Shown piece after piece: positions 57,228 to 64,000 of a stretch of DNA of 64,000 nt (positions within the stretch are counted from its first letter, which is position 1; every line of letters begins with the position of its first letter). The DNA lies in NCBI RefSeq assembly GCF_026342435.1, contig NZ_JAPEMT010000003.1:248001-312000 (forward strand), written 5' to 3'. This DNA comes from Streptomyces sp. NBC_00237 (GTDB lineage Bacteria; Actinomycetota; Actinomycetes; Streptomycetales; Streptomycetaceae). The translations under genes were made by a program, and so were the position numbers. The notes under the pieces are model-generated. The model was given only the letters and a program-made list of their open reading frames with translations. It was not told where the DNA came from and searched no databases.

Positions 57228-57959
57228 ATGCTGGGCGCGGTGTTCACACCCCAGGGCCCCACCTTCCGAGAACTCGCCGTCCAGGCGCTCTCCTCCGTCG
57301 AGCACGGCTACGACCTGCTCGCCCCGAAGTTCGACCACACTCCCTTCCGTACGCCCGACGCGTTCCTCGCCCCGGTGACCGACTTCCTGCGCCGTCTCGG
57401 CGCCTTCGACGCGGGACTCGATCTGTGCTGCGGCACCGGTGCGGGGGCCGGAGTCCTGGAGGAGGTCTGCCGCGAGCGGGTGGCCGGGGTCGACCTCAGC
57501 GCCGGAATGCTCGACGTGGCCCGGCGCCGCCCCTCGGCTCCCGTACCCGTCCACTGGGTTCGCGGCGACGCGCTCGCCCTCCCCTTCGGCCCGGTCTTCG
57601 ACCTGGTGGTGAGCTTCGGCGCCTTCGGCCACTTCCTGCCCGCCCTGCGCCCCGCGCTCTTCTCCCAGGTCCACGCGGTGCTGCGGCCCGGTGGCCGGTT
57701 CGCCTTCCCGCTGCCCGCCCCGGCGGTGCCCGGCTCGCGCGTCCACCTCGCCATGCTGGGCTTCGACGCCGTGATGCGGGTGCGCAACGCGCTCTGGCGA
57801 CCTCCCTTCGTCATGTACTACCGAGGCTTCCGGCTCGGCGACATCACCGCCGAACTCTCCGCAGCCGGTTTCGGCGTCGAGACGTACGCACTGGAGGAAC
57901 TCGGCCGCCGCGAGGACGGATCCCCGCGCTGCCGCATGGTGGTCGCGACCCGGCGCTGA
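57228..57959 (+). CDS. Class I SAM-dependent methyltransferase
   Basis: The 243-residue protein has motif I LDLCCGTGAGAGVLEEVCRE (about 64-83), motif II VAGVDLSAGMLDVARRRP and motif III DLVVSFGAFGHFLPALRP. FSQVHAVLRPGGRFAFPLPA follows. The N-terminal lead-in is VEHGYDLLAPKFDHTPFRTP. The C-terminal section (MYYRGFRLGDITAELSAAGF) closes the fold. The group is the methyltransferase-25/UbiE-like type with an unknown small-molecule substrate. ATG 57228 is used; GTG 57240 is possible. Divergent from the rho paralogue. Confidence 0.85.
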   Translation: MLGAVFTPQGPTFRELAVQALSSVEHGYDLLAPKFDHTPFRTPDAFLAPVTDFLRRLGAFDAGLDLCCGTGAGAGVLEEVCRERVAGVDLSAGMLDVARRRPSAPVPVHWVRGDALALPFGPVFDLVVSFGAFGHFLPALRPALFSQVHAVLRPGGRFAFPLPAPAVPGSRVHLAMLGFDAVMRVRNALWRPPFVMYYRGFRLGDITAELSAAGFGVETYALEELGRREDGSPRCRMVVATRR

Positions 57960-58032
57960 GGCGCGGAGCACGGGGCGGCGGCTTCCGGGGCGGCCCCGTA
58001 CCGCCGTCGTTCAGGGGCGGTACGTTGCGGCC

Positions 58033-58887
58033 ATGTGCATATCAAGCGGCGAGGCTGTGTTCTCCGGCACCTTCACGTACTGCGGGAGGCGGCACCACCC
58101 GGTGCACGGCCTCATCCACGTCCTGGGTTACCAGAACACCGCCGTCAACCTGGCGGGCGGCCCGAACGCGATGCTGCTGCACCTGCCCGCGGTCCAGCTC
58201 ACACCCGAGCACTTCCTGCCCGCCGGGCACGACGGCGACGTCCTGCGCCGCATGGTCGACGCCGTCGCGCCCGTGTCCGTCGCTGCGGACGGCATCGCCT
58301 GGATGGGCGCGGAGCCCGAGCCGGTCCGGGTCTTCGAGCACGACATCTACACGGTGCTCCTGGCCGCCGACCCGCACGCGATCCCCGCCGCCCTGCGGCA
58401 CGTGCCGCCGCACCGGCGTCCCGTACTCGACCCGGAACTCCTGCGGTTCTACGCCGACCACTTCCCCGACCACACCGTCGCCCTCTGCTGCTTCGACAAC
58501 GCCGACGCGAAGCGGGCCAAGCCCCTCCTCCTCTGGTACGAGCCCCTCGACGCCGACCGGCTGACGGTGCCCGCCCTGGACTGCCACACCGGAGGGGCGC
58601 CGGACCTCGACGCGGAGGTTCCCGTGGACCACTGGGTCCTCTTCTCCACCGACGAGGCCCCGGCCGACTGGGGCTCTCCCGTCGAATACTCCGGGCACAT
58701 GCGCCACCGTCTGCGCGGCTTTCTCCCCGACACCGTCATCGGCCGGTACTTCGGCGATGAGCAGAAACTGATCAACGGAGACTTCACCATCAGCCACCTC
58801 GATCTCCTCACCGACGACGCCGACCGCATCGAGCGCCTGCACCCCGACGGAGCGCGGTTCGCGCTGCCCGCCGCGTTCGCGGAATAA
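58033..58887 (+). CDS. Protein of unknown function
   Basis: The 284-residue soluble protein has normal codon bias and no recognised family. It begins MCISSGEAVFSGTFTYCGRR, with two early cysteines and the His-rich HHPVHGLIHVLGYQN. Candidate structural blocks are PNAMLLHLPAVQLTPEHFLP, RRPVLDPELLRFYADHFPDH, ALCCFDNADAKRAKPLLLWY and YSGHMRHRLRGFLPDTVIGR. The 58-residue segment after DCHTGGAPDLDAEVPVDHWV is acidic. The double Cys, repeated Asp and His residues could support metal or thiol chemistry, but nothing is proven. It is transcribed alone. Confidence 0.7.
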   Translation: MCISSGEAVFSGTFTYCGRRHHPVHGLIHVLGYQNTAVNLAGGPNAMLLHLPAVQLTPEHFLPAGHDGDVLRRMVDAVAPVSVAADGIAWMGAEPEPVRVFEHDIYTVLLAADPHAIPAALRHVPPHRRPVLDPELLRFYADHFPDHTVALCCFDNADAKRAKPLLLWYEPLDADRLTVPALDCHTGGAPDLDAEVPVDHWVLFSTDEAPADWGSPVEYSGHMRHRLRGFLPDTVIGRYFGDEQKLINGDFTISHLDLLTDDADRIERLHPDGARFALPAAFAE

Positions 58888-59087
58888 AGCCGTTCGATTG
58901 CGCGTGCATTGAGGCGGAGAAGCGGGGCACACGGAGGTTGCAGGACAACGGCCCACCCGTCGCAGATCCGGTGGCGGGCCCGTATTTCGTCCGGCCCGGT
59001 CCGTGGAGTGGAACGGACGGAATTGGCTACTGCCGTGCGCCCGATCGCAGGCCGCACGCTGTATAGAGAGAAGAGATGGGAACCGCG

Positions 59088-59243
59088 ATGATTATTCTTG
59101 GTGTCATCCTGCTCCTGATAGGAGTGCTGGCCGGAATCTCGATTCTGACGACCGTGGGCGGAATCCTCGTCGTGGTCGGTGCGGTCCTGTGGATTCTCGG
59201 GGCGACCGGACGTGCTTTCGGCGGACGGAAGCACTACTTCTGA
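59088..59243 (+). CDS. Small two-helix membrane protein (DUF6131-like)
   Basis: The 51-residue protein reads MIILGVILLLIGVLAGISIL then TTVGGILVVVGAVLWILGAT and a basic tail, GRAFGGRKHYF. It is a helical hairpin that matches my memory of the DUF6131 family, common in Streptomyces and mycobacteria. Codon bias is weaker than in the neighbours, as is often seen for tiny membrane proteins. ATG 59076, in the same frame, is an alternative start. Function unknown. Confidence 0.75.
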   Translation: MIILGVILLLIGVLAGISILTTVGGILVVVGAVLWILGATGRAFGGRKHYF

Positions 59244-59297
59244 TCGGGATTCCGCATTCTGAGTTCCGAGTGCTGATCAGGAACATCTACTGAACGC

Positions 59298-59342
59298 CGT
59301 CGTGGGCGGGCGGACCCGATGCGGGTCCGCCCGCCCACGACG
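59298..59342. terminator. Long perfect bidirectional terminator hairpin
   Basis: The two 20-nt arms (59298-59317 and 59323-59342) are perfectly complementary around a 5-nt loop. The hairpin lies between the convergent DUF6131-like gene and the zinc-ribbon gene. Confidence 0.85.
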
Positions 59343-59369
59343 CACGCATGCGCGCACGGGTTCCAGCCG

Positions 59370-59597
59370 TCAGAAGTCGAGTACGACCCGGAGCACGCCG
59401 CGCACGACACGGACGACCGTACCGACCACCATGCGTACGACGCCCTCGGCGAGCCCCGACATGACCACCTCGCCCGCGACGTCGGCGAGGTCGTCGGCCA
59501 CGCCGTCCCCACCGCACGGCTGCCTCCGGCACACCCTGCGCAGCGGTCCGGCCACCGGCTGCCCACAACGCTTGCACTTCCTGCCACGGTGTCGCAC
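59370..59597 (-). CDS. Small zinc-ribbon protein with hydrophobic C-terminus
   Basis: The 75-residue protein has an N-terminal zinc-ribbon-like unit, GRKCKRCGQPVAG and VCRRQPCGG (four cysteines). An acidic helix (GVADDLADVAGEVVMSGL) and a strongly amphipathic or hydrophobic end (VVRMVVGTVVRVVRGVLRVV) follow. GTG 59597 has GGGGGA 5 nt upstream. The C-terminal helix could lie on the membrane or mediate oligomers. No named family is recognised. It is convergent with the DUF6131-like gene across a strong terminator. Confidence 0.6.
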   Translation of the reverse strand: MRHRGRKCKRCGQPVAGPLRRVCRRQPCGGDGVADDLADVAGEVVMSGLAEGVVRMVVGTVVRVVRGVLRVVLDF

Positions 59598-59827
59598 GAC
59601 CGTCCCCCGTTCGCTTGCCGTCTGTGCAGGTGAGGACGCGGGCGGGGGCGGGGGTGGTTGCTCCGTACGCGCTTCTGACCGAACCCGCCGGTCCGTCCGC
59701 CCGGCGCCGGTGAATCGATCACGCCCCCAGGCCCCAGCTCGTAGGTCGGACCTCACCGCCCCGCTCTCTCCCGTCACCACGGTCCCCGTCAGGGTGGCTT
59801 CGCAGCTCTCCCGAGGCGGGGGTATTT

Positions 59828-59857
59828 GTGACCCAGGTCACTCTTGAGGTTGACCTC
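59828..59857. promoter_or_regulatory. Palindromes in the serine-hydrolase promoter
   Basis: GTGACC-CA-GGTCAC (59828-59841) and GAGGT-TG-ACCTC (59846-59857) are both perfect dyads. The second overlaps ttgacc (59850-59855), a good -35 element. The rest of the 342-base gap (59598-59939) shows only the promoter of the divergent zinc-ribbon gene. The dyads are candidate sites for the MerR regulator encoded downstream. Confidence 0.5.
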
Positions 59858-59939
59858 GGGTCAGGGTGAATGCTCATCGCAACGGCAGGACGGCGCCGAC
59901 CCCGGCGCCGGCCGTCACCCAGCTGAGGAGCTGACCATC

Positions 59940-61058
59940 ATGGGCATCACCCCTTCCGAGACTCGCCCGGAGCTGCGCAAGGCGATCGAGGAGATCACCG
60001 CATCCGGCATCACCGGCATCTCGCTGCACGTCCACGACGAGCGGGGCGACTGGGCGGGCAGCGCCGGAGCGGCCGAACTGGACGGGCCCGCCGCGCCCCC
60101 GGTGAACGGGCACGTCCGCATCGGCAGCAACACCAAGACCTTCACCGCGGCCCTGGTGCTCCAGCTGGTGGCGGAGGGCAGGGTCGCCCTGGACGACCCG
60201 GCGGCCGACCATCTCCCCGAGTTCGACCTCGACGCCAAGACCACCGTACGGATGCTGCTCCAGCACACCAGCGGCATCTTCAACTTCACCGGCGAGATGT
60301 ACGAGGACGGGACGGTCGGCCATGGCATCCCCTCCACGATCTCCGGCCAGGAATGGGTCGACAAGCGCTTCACCACCTACCCGCCCGAGGACCTGGTCCG
60401 CCTCGCGCTGTCCCGGCAGCCCCGGTTCGCGCCGGGCGAGGGCTGGAGCTACTCCAACACCAACTACGTCATCCTCCGGCTGCTGGTCGAGAAGCTCACC
60501 GGCCTCTCGTGCGCCGAGGTCACGCAGGAACGCATCCTGGGCCCGCTCGGACTCACCGGCACGGTGGTGCCGGGCGCGTCGCCGGAGATCCCCGCACCGT
60601 ACGCACACGCCTACTACCGGTACGAGGACGTCGACGGCCGCGAGCACACGGTCGACGTCACCCGGCAGAACCCCTCCTGGGTCTCTGCGGGCGGCGACAT
60701 GATCTCCACACCCCGGGACCTGCATGTCTTCATCTCCGCGCTGGTGGCGGGGGAGTTGGTGCCCGCACCGCTGCTGGCCGAGATGACCGCGCCCCATGCC
60801 GCCAGCGGCTTCGGGCTCGGGCTGCGCGTGCAGGAGCTGGACGGGGGCGGCACCGTCTACTTCCACAACGGCGGTCAGGGCGGCCACGCGGCACTCATGT
60901 ACAGCACACCGGACGGCAGCAGGACCCTGACGGCCGCGCTGAACTACGTCGACGACGCGGCCCTGTCGATGGCCGGACCCTTCCTGAAGGCGATGGAACG
61001 GCTCGTGGCGGAGGTGTTCGGCGGGGCTGAGGACGATGCTGCCCGTCGTGCGGGCTGA
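59940..61058 (+). CDS. Serine hydrolase of the beta-lactamase / DD-peptidase fold
   Basis: The 372-residue class C beta-lactamase-like enzyme has the nucleophile block VRIGSNTKTFTAALVLQLV (SxxK: Ser-Asn-Thr-Lys), the YxN block WSYSNTNYVILRLLVEKL and the third block HNGGQGGHAALM, where HxG replaces KTG. There is no signal peptide, so it is probably a cytoplasmic esterase or peptidase, not an antibiotic-degrading enzyme. GAGGAG precedes ATG 59940. A MerR regulator gene follows 67 bp downstream on the same strand, and palindromes lie in its promoter. Confidence 0.87.
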   Translation: MGITPSETRPELRKAIEEITASGITGISLHVHDERGDWAGSAGAAELDGPAAPPVNGHVRIGSNTKTFTAALVLQLVAEGRVALDDPAADHLPEFDLDAKTTVRMLLQHTSGIFNFTGEMYEDGTVGHGIPSTISGQEWVDKRFTTYPPEDLVRLALSRQPRFAPGEGWSYSNTNYVILRLLVEKLTGLSCAEVTQERILGPLGLTGTVVPGASPEIPAPYAHAYYRYEDVDGREHTVDVTRQNPSWVSAGGDMISTPRDLHVFISALVAGELVPAPLLAEMTAPHAASGFGLGLRVQELDGGGTVYFHNGGQGGHAALMYSTPDGSRTLTAALNYVDDAALSMAGPFLKAMERLVAEVFGGAEDDAARRAG

Positions 61059-61125
61059 CCGTACCCGGTTGCTCGCGAGTGGGGGTGCGTGGCCGTCCGG
61101 CCCGTGGGCAGGGCAGGCTGTCCCG

Positions 61126-61899
61126 ATGAGCAACGGACTTACGATCGGGCAGGCCGCCACCTTCGCCGGAGTCACCGTGAAGACGGTGCGGCACTACCAC
61201 AAGCTCGGCCTCGTCGCGGAGCCGGAGCGCGACAGCTCCGGCTACCGGCGTTACGGATCGGCCGAGTTGCTGCGTCTCGTCCAGGTCCGCACGCTGGCCG
61301 CCGCCGGGGTGCCACTGGCCGAGACCGGGCCCCTGCTCGACGCCGACGCCGAGGAGTTCGCGACCGCGCTCGTCGCCGTGGAGCAGGAACTCACCTCGCG
61401 GATCACTGAGTTGACCGAACGCCGCGACATGCTGCACCGCCTGGCCGAGGGCGACCGGGCCCTGCTGCCCGACCGGGCGGTGGCGCTGCTGGAGCGGATG
61501 GCCGGGCGCGGCTTCACCCGCGAGGAGGTGGCGGCGTCCCGCGAGGGCCTGGTGCTGGCCAGGGCGCTGGCGCCGGACGGGCTCGACGACTACCTCGACG
61601 CGCTCGAACTCGCTCTGGACGACGCGCCGTTCCTCGCGCTGATCAAACAGGGGGCCGAGGCGGTGGACTGGGAGCCGGACGACCCCCGCCTCGAAGAACT
61701 CGTCGACGCGATGGCGGACGCGTACCTCGCCGATCCCCAGCGGCTGAAGATCGTGACCAGCTTCCAGGCCCGCACCGAGACCGCGACCCGCTACCGGCTC
61801 ATCAGCCGCTTCGGCAACCAGTCCCCGGCGGGGGCCCGGATGGCGGACCTGATCGAGGCGAGGCTCCGCGCGGCGGGCGTGGTCATTCCGCGCGGCTGA
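61126..61899 (+). CDS. MerR family transcriptional regulator
   Basis: The 257-residue regulator has the MerR HTH LTIGQAATFAGVTVKTVRHY and HKLGLVAEPERDSSGYRRYG (residues 5-45), then the dimerisation coiled coil VEQELTSRITELTERRDMLH. The C-terminal effector domain of about 150 residues is larger than in metal-sensing MerR proteins, which suggests an organic ligand. No metal-binding cysteines are present. It probably belongs to one transcription unit with the serine hydrolase and controls it. Confidence 0.88.
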   Translation: MSNGLTIGQAATFAGVTVKTVRHYHKLGLVAEPERDSSGYRRYGSAELLRLVQVRTLAAAGVPLAETGPLLDADAEEFATALVAVEQELTSRITELTERRDMLHRLAEGDRALLPDRAVALLERMAGRGFTREEVAASREGLVLARALAPDGLDDYLDALELALDDAPFLALIKQGAEAVDWEPDDPRLEELVDAMADAYLADPQRLKIVTSFQARTETATRYRLISRFGNQSPAGARMADLIEARLRAAGVVIPRG

Positions 61900-62292
61900 G
61901 GATGTGTACGCGAGCCCCGGGGTGTACGCGTACGCGAACCCCCGGACGCGAGGTGCCCCCCGGCCCGTGAAGGGGTGGGGCGGCGGGGTGGTGGCGTCGG
62001 AACGGGGCCGTGCGCCGACACCACCACGTCTCACCCGTCGCCGGGCCGCCCGCCCTGCGGAAGGGGGCATCCGTCACCAGGTCGGGGGACCTCCGGCGCT
62101 TGCCCGCCTCACCGCGTCTCACCAGGGCTGAGGGCAGTCGGAGAGTCCGGCGGAACACCATCGCCTCAGGGCCCGGACCACGGCCGGGCCGTGCGGGGGC
62201 GGCCGATCCGAAGGCCCGCAGACAACCCCCTGCGGAGCCGGGCACCTGTGGCCGCACGTACCCCTGTGCCAGTCGCCCGTACTCGAACCCCC
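61900..62292. other. Intergenic region upstream of the deacetylase gene
   Basis: No gene is supported in these 393 bases. A short direct repeat, gtgtacgcg, with cgagccccgg / cgaacccccgg, lies just after the MerR stop (about 61903-61942). I see no clear palindrome, and codon bias is absent in all frames. Confidence 0.45.
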
Positions 62293-63069
62293 ATGATGAA
62301 CACCATGAACCACCGCACCCGCATCACCCGCGCGACGGGCCTGCTCCTGACCGCCGCTCTCGTGCCCCTGCTCACCTCGTGCGGCCTCACGGGCGTCATG
62401 TCGCCCGCCGAGGTCCGGGGCGACGCCGTGGGCGACGGCAAGGCCGCGAGCGGGCCGGTCGACTGCACGAAGGCGAAGTGCGTGGCGCTCACCTTCGACG
62501 GCGGCCCCAGCGCACCCACGCCGAAGGCACTGGACGTACTGAAGGAGCAGAAGGTCCCGGCGACCTTCTTCCTCCAGGGCAAGGGCCACACCGACACGTA
62601 CCCCCAGACCGTGACCCGCATGGCCAAGGAAGGCCATGAAATAGCGAACCACACGTGGTCGCACAAGAACCTGACCGAACTCACCCCGGAGGAGATCCGG
62701 GCGGAGATCCAGCCGGTGCAGAAGGACATCAAGGAGGCCACCGGCAAGGCCCCCACCCTGATGCGCCCGCCGGGCGGCGCCACCAGCAACGAGGTGAAGG
62801 ACGTCCTGAAGGAGATGGGCCTCGCCCAGATCCTGTGGAGCGTCACCGCGAAGGACTTCGGCGTCAAGGACCCCGAAGTGGTCAAGAAGCGCGTCCTCGA
62901 ACAGACCAAGCCCGACGGCATCATCCTGCTGCACGAGCGCTACCCCGGAACGATCCCCGCGCTCCCCGGCATCATCGGCGAACTCCGCAAGCAGGGGTAC
63001 ACCTTCGTGACGGTCTCCCAGCTGATGTCCCCCGCCGTGCCGGAAGCGGGCGAGGTCTACCGCCCCTGA
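62293..63069 (+). CDS. Lipoprotein polysaccharide deacetylase (CE4 family)
   Basis: The 258-residue protein has a lipoprotein signal (ATGLLLTAALVPLLTSC, lipobox Cys30). A CE4 NodB-type domain follows. Motif 1, normally TFDDGP, reads LTFDGGPS: the catalytic-base Asp69 is kept but the metal-ligand Asp is Gly70. Motif 2, HTWSH (His120, His124), is intact; RPPGGATSNE and IILLHE provide the later motifs. It should act on cell-wall glycans or chitin oligomers outside the membrane, with altered metal binding. ATG 62293 is used. The stop lies in a 17-bp tandem repeat. Confidence 0.85.
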   Translation: MMNTMNHRTRITRATGLLLTAALVPLLTSCGLTGVMSPAEVRGDAVGDGKAASGPVDCTKAKCVALTFDGGPSAPTPKALDVLKEQKVPATFFLQGKGHTDTYPQTVTRMAKEGHEIANHTWSHKNLTELTPEEIRAEIQPVQKDIKEATGKAPTLMRPPGGATSNEVKDVLKEMGLAQILWSVTAKDFGVKDPEVVKKRVLEQTKPDGIILLHERYPGTIPALPGIIGELRKQGYTFVTVSQLMSPAVPEAGEVYRP

Positions 63070-63116
63070 CCGGCCACGCTTCCTGACCGGCGGCGCTTCC
63101 TGACCGGCCATGCCTT
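63066..63116. repeat. Three 17-bp tandem repeats over a stop codon
   Basis: Units ctgaccggccacgcttc and variants lie at 63066-63082, 63083-63099 and 63100-63116. The deacetylase stop TGA (63067-63069) is in the first unit and TGA recurs in each unit. The array ends 12 bp before the convergent gene. Confidence 0.9.
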
Positions 63117-63128
63117 CCGCCGTCCCGG

Positions 63129-64000
63129 CTACGCGCCGCCGCCCTCCGCCTGGAGCCGTGCGCGGTGCCGGGCGGTGGCGGCCTCCGCGTGGTGGCCCAG
63201 CCGCTCGGCCAGCCGCGCCTGGGCCAGCCAGTTGTACGGGCACGTCGGGCGCAGGGCGATGCGTTCGCTGAGCAGGGCGCGCGCCACGTCGTGCCGTCCG
63301 GCGCGCAGGGCCGCCTCCAGCAGGGTCTTCTGTACGGCGTCCCGCTGGGCGTGGCTGCCGCCGAACGCGGCGAGGCGGTGCCGCAGGGGCATCAGGAGGT
63401 CGACCGCCTCCCCGTCGCGGCCCGTGCCGTAGGCGATGAGCGCTTCGCAGACCGGGACGCCGATGCCGGCGGTCATGGCGTGGTTGGAGAGCGCCGTACG
63501 GTCCCCGCACTCGGCGGAGGCCAGCCAGCGGCGCCGGTCCGCGACCAGTTCCCCGGCGTCCTTGACGCGGCCCGCCCCCACGTACGCCATCACGGCGTGC
63601 ACGTCGTTGAACGCGTAGTGCGCGCCGTCCGCCCGCCCCGCCCAGCCCCGCGCGAGCCGTTCCCAGCGCGCGGAGACGTCCCGGCCCGCCAGGAACAGCC
63701 GCCACAGGAGGGCGGAGGCGTCGAGGAGCTGCATGGCGAGGGGCGGGGCGTCCGGCGGGTGGACGGCGCTGTCGTAGATGTCCAGGACCCGGGCGGTGTC
63801 ACCGGTTTCCAGGGCGAAGAGTGCGTAGTGCCACCAGTTGTGCACGGTGAGGAAGTTTCCGGTCGCCCAGTCGGCGGTCCGTGCGTCCAGGAAGCGGATG
63901 CCGTCGGTGAACCGGCCGCGCATCTCGAAGCTGTGCGCCACGCCGTGCACGCCCCACACGTCACGGGGGTTGCGGGCGAGCGCGTCCAGGCCCGCCTGTT
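63129..64000 (-). CDS. TTC38-like tetratricopeptide repeat protein (5' end outside window)
   Basis: At least 290 C-terminal residues are present; the open frame continues to the window edge. DVWGVHGVAHSFEMRGRFTD and FLTVHNWWHYALFALETGDT match the conserved core of tetratricopeptide repeat protein 38-like proteins. Helical repeats follow: HYAFNDVHAVMAYVGAGRVK and NWLAQARLAERLGHHAEAAT near the end. The function of bacterial members is unknown. It is convergent with the deacetylase gene across a tandem repeat. Confidence 0.8.
   Translation of the reverse strand, partial: QAGLDALARNPRDVWGVHGVAHSFEMRGRFTDGIRFLDARTADWATGNFLTVHNWWHYALFALETGDTARVLDIYDSAVHPPDAPPLAMQLLDASALLWRLFLAGRDVSARWERLARGWAGRADGAHYAFNDVHAVMAYVGAGRVKDAGELVADRRRWLASAECGDRTALSNHAMTAGIGVPVCEALIAYGTGRDGEAVDLLMPLRHRLAAFGGSHAQRDAVQKTLLEAALRAGRHDVARALLSERIALRPTCPYNWLAQARLAERLGHHAEAATARHRARLQAEGGGA

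Noticed and set aside
1..64000. tRNA, rRNA, prophage or integrative-element boundaries
   Set aside because: Reading by eye I found no tRNA-like cloverleaf, rRNA segment, integrase or phage structural gene. A covariance-model scan would settle tRNAs.

Overview
The window is very GC-rich chromosomal DNA with strong G/C bias at third codon positions, frequent GTG and TTG starts and GGAGG-type ribosome binding sites. The gene families (MatB, CatR-type Fur, SdpI, WYL regulators, DUF6131, many TetR proteins, a parS site of the Streptomyces type) point to a Streptomyces or a close relative. About 57 protein genes are supported. Most are single genes or pairs of accessory or housekeeping type. There is no prophage, CRISPR array, rRNA or tRNA that I can see, and no large biosynthetic cluster.

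Layout. 0.1-1.2 kb: a complete IS5-family element whose target duplication forms the stop codon of the adjacent LD-carboxypeptidase gene. 1.2-6.1 kb: S66 peptidase, VOC protein with a divergent LysR regulator, a YbdK-type carboxylate-amine ligase and a membrane protein. 6.3-10.8 kb: matB and a two-subunit Tat-exported molybdenum hydroxylase. 10.8-15.3 kb: WYL regulator with a divergent DinB-like gene, an M19 dipeptidase, a small secreted protein and a methyltransferase, with two gene fragments between them. 15.5-22 kb: two NarL-type two-component systems flanking an MMPL transporter. 22-24.8 kb: a class A penicillin-binding protein with a degenerate KTG box and a histidine phosphatase gene that carries a parS site. 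24.9-29.1 kb: a SWIM zinc-finger protein coupled to a SNF2 helicase. 29.4-32.1 kb: a DUF1801 protein, and an MFS pump with a divergent TetR and two operators.

32.2-34.5 kb holds the most striking module, a T4-like RNA-repair pair: a polynucleotide kinase/phosphatase and an Rnl1-type RNA ligase, 3 bp apart. 34.6-37.5 kb: a secreted phytase-like esterase, then a sigma-factor operon made of a 28-residue membrane peptide, the sigma factor and a CxxC membrane protein. 37.5-44.7 kb: GNAT, DHFR-like, TetR/SDR/acyl-CoA dehydrogenase, a maltokinase-cap protein, and an SRPBCC protein with a divergent TetR. 44.7-52.6 kb: FAD oxidoreductase, carotenoid oxygenase, trypsin-like protease, katG with divergent catR, and a DinB-like protein. 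52.7-57.2 kb: a substrate-binding protein without a signal peptide, hemerythrin, an RHH protein, SdpI and a short Rho paralogue with a long leader. 57.2-64 kb: a methyltransferase, a hypothetical protein, two tiny genes, a serine hydrolase followed by a MerR regulator, a lipoprotein polysaccharide deacetylase and a partial TTC38-like protein.

A cross-cutting pattern is that short tandem repeats (8 to 27 bp units), most of them carrying TGA, occupy at least seven tail-to-tail gene junctions. In several of them the repeat array begins in or beside the stop codon of a flanking gene. Other tail-to-tail junctions carry perfect hairpins instead.
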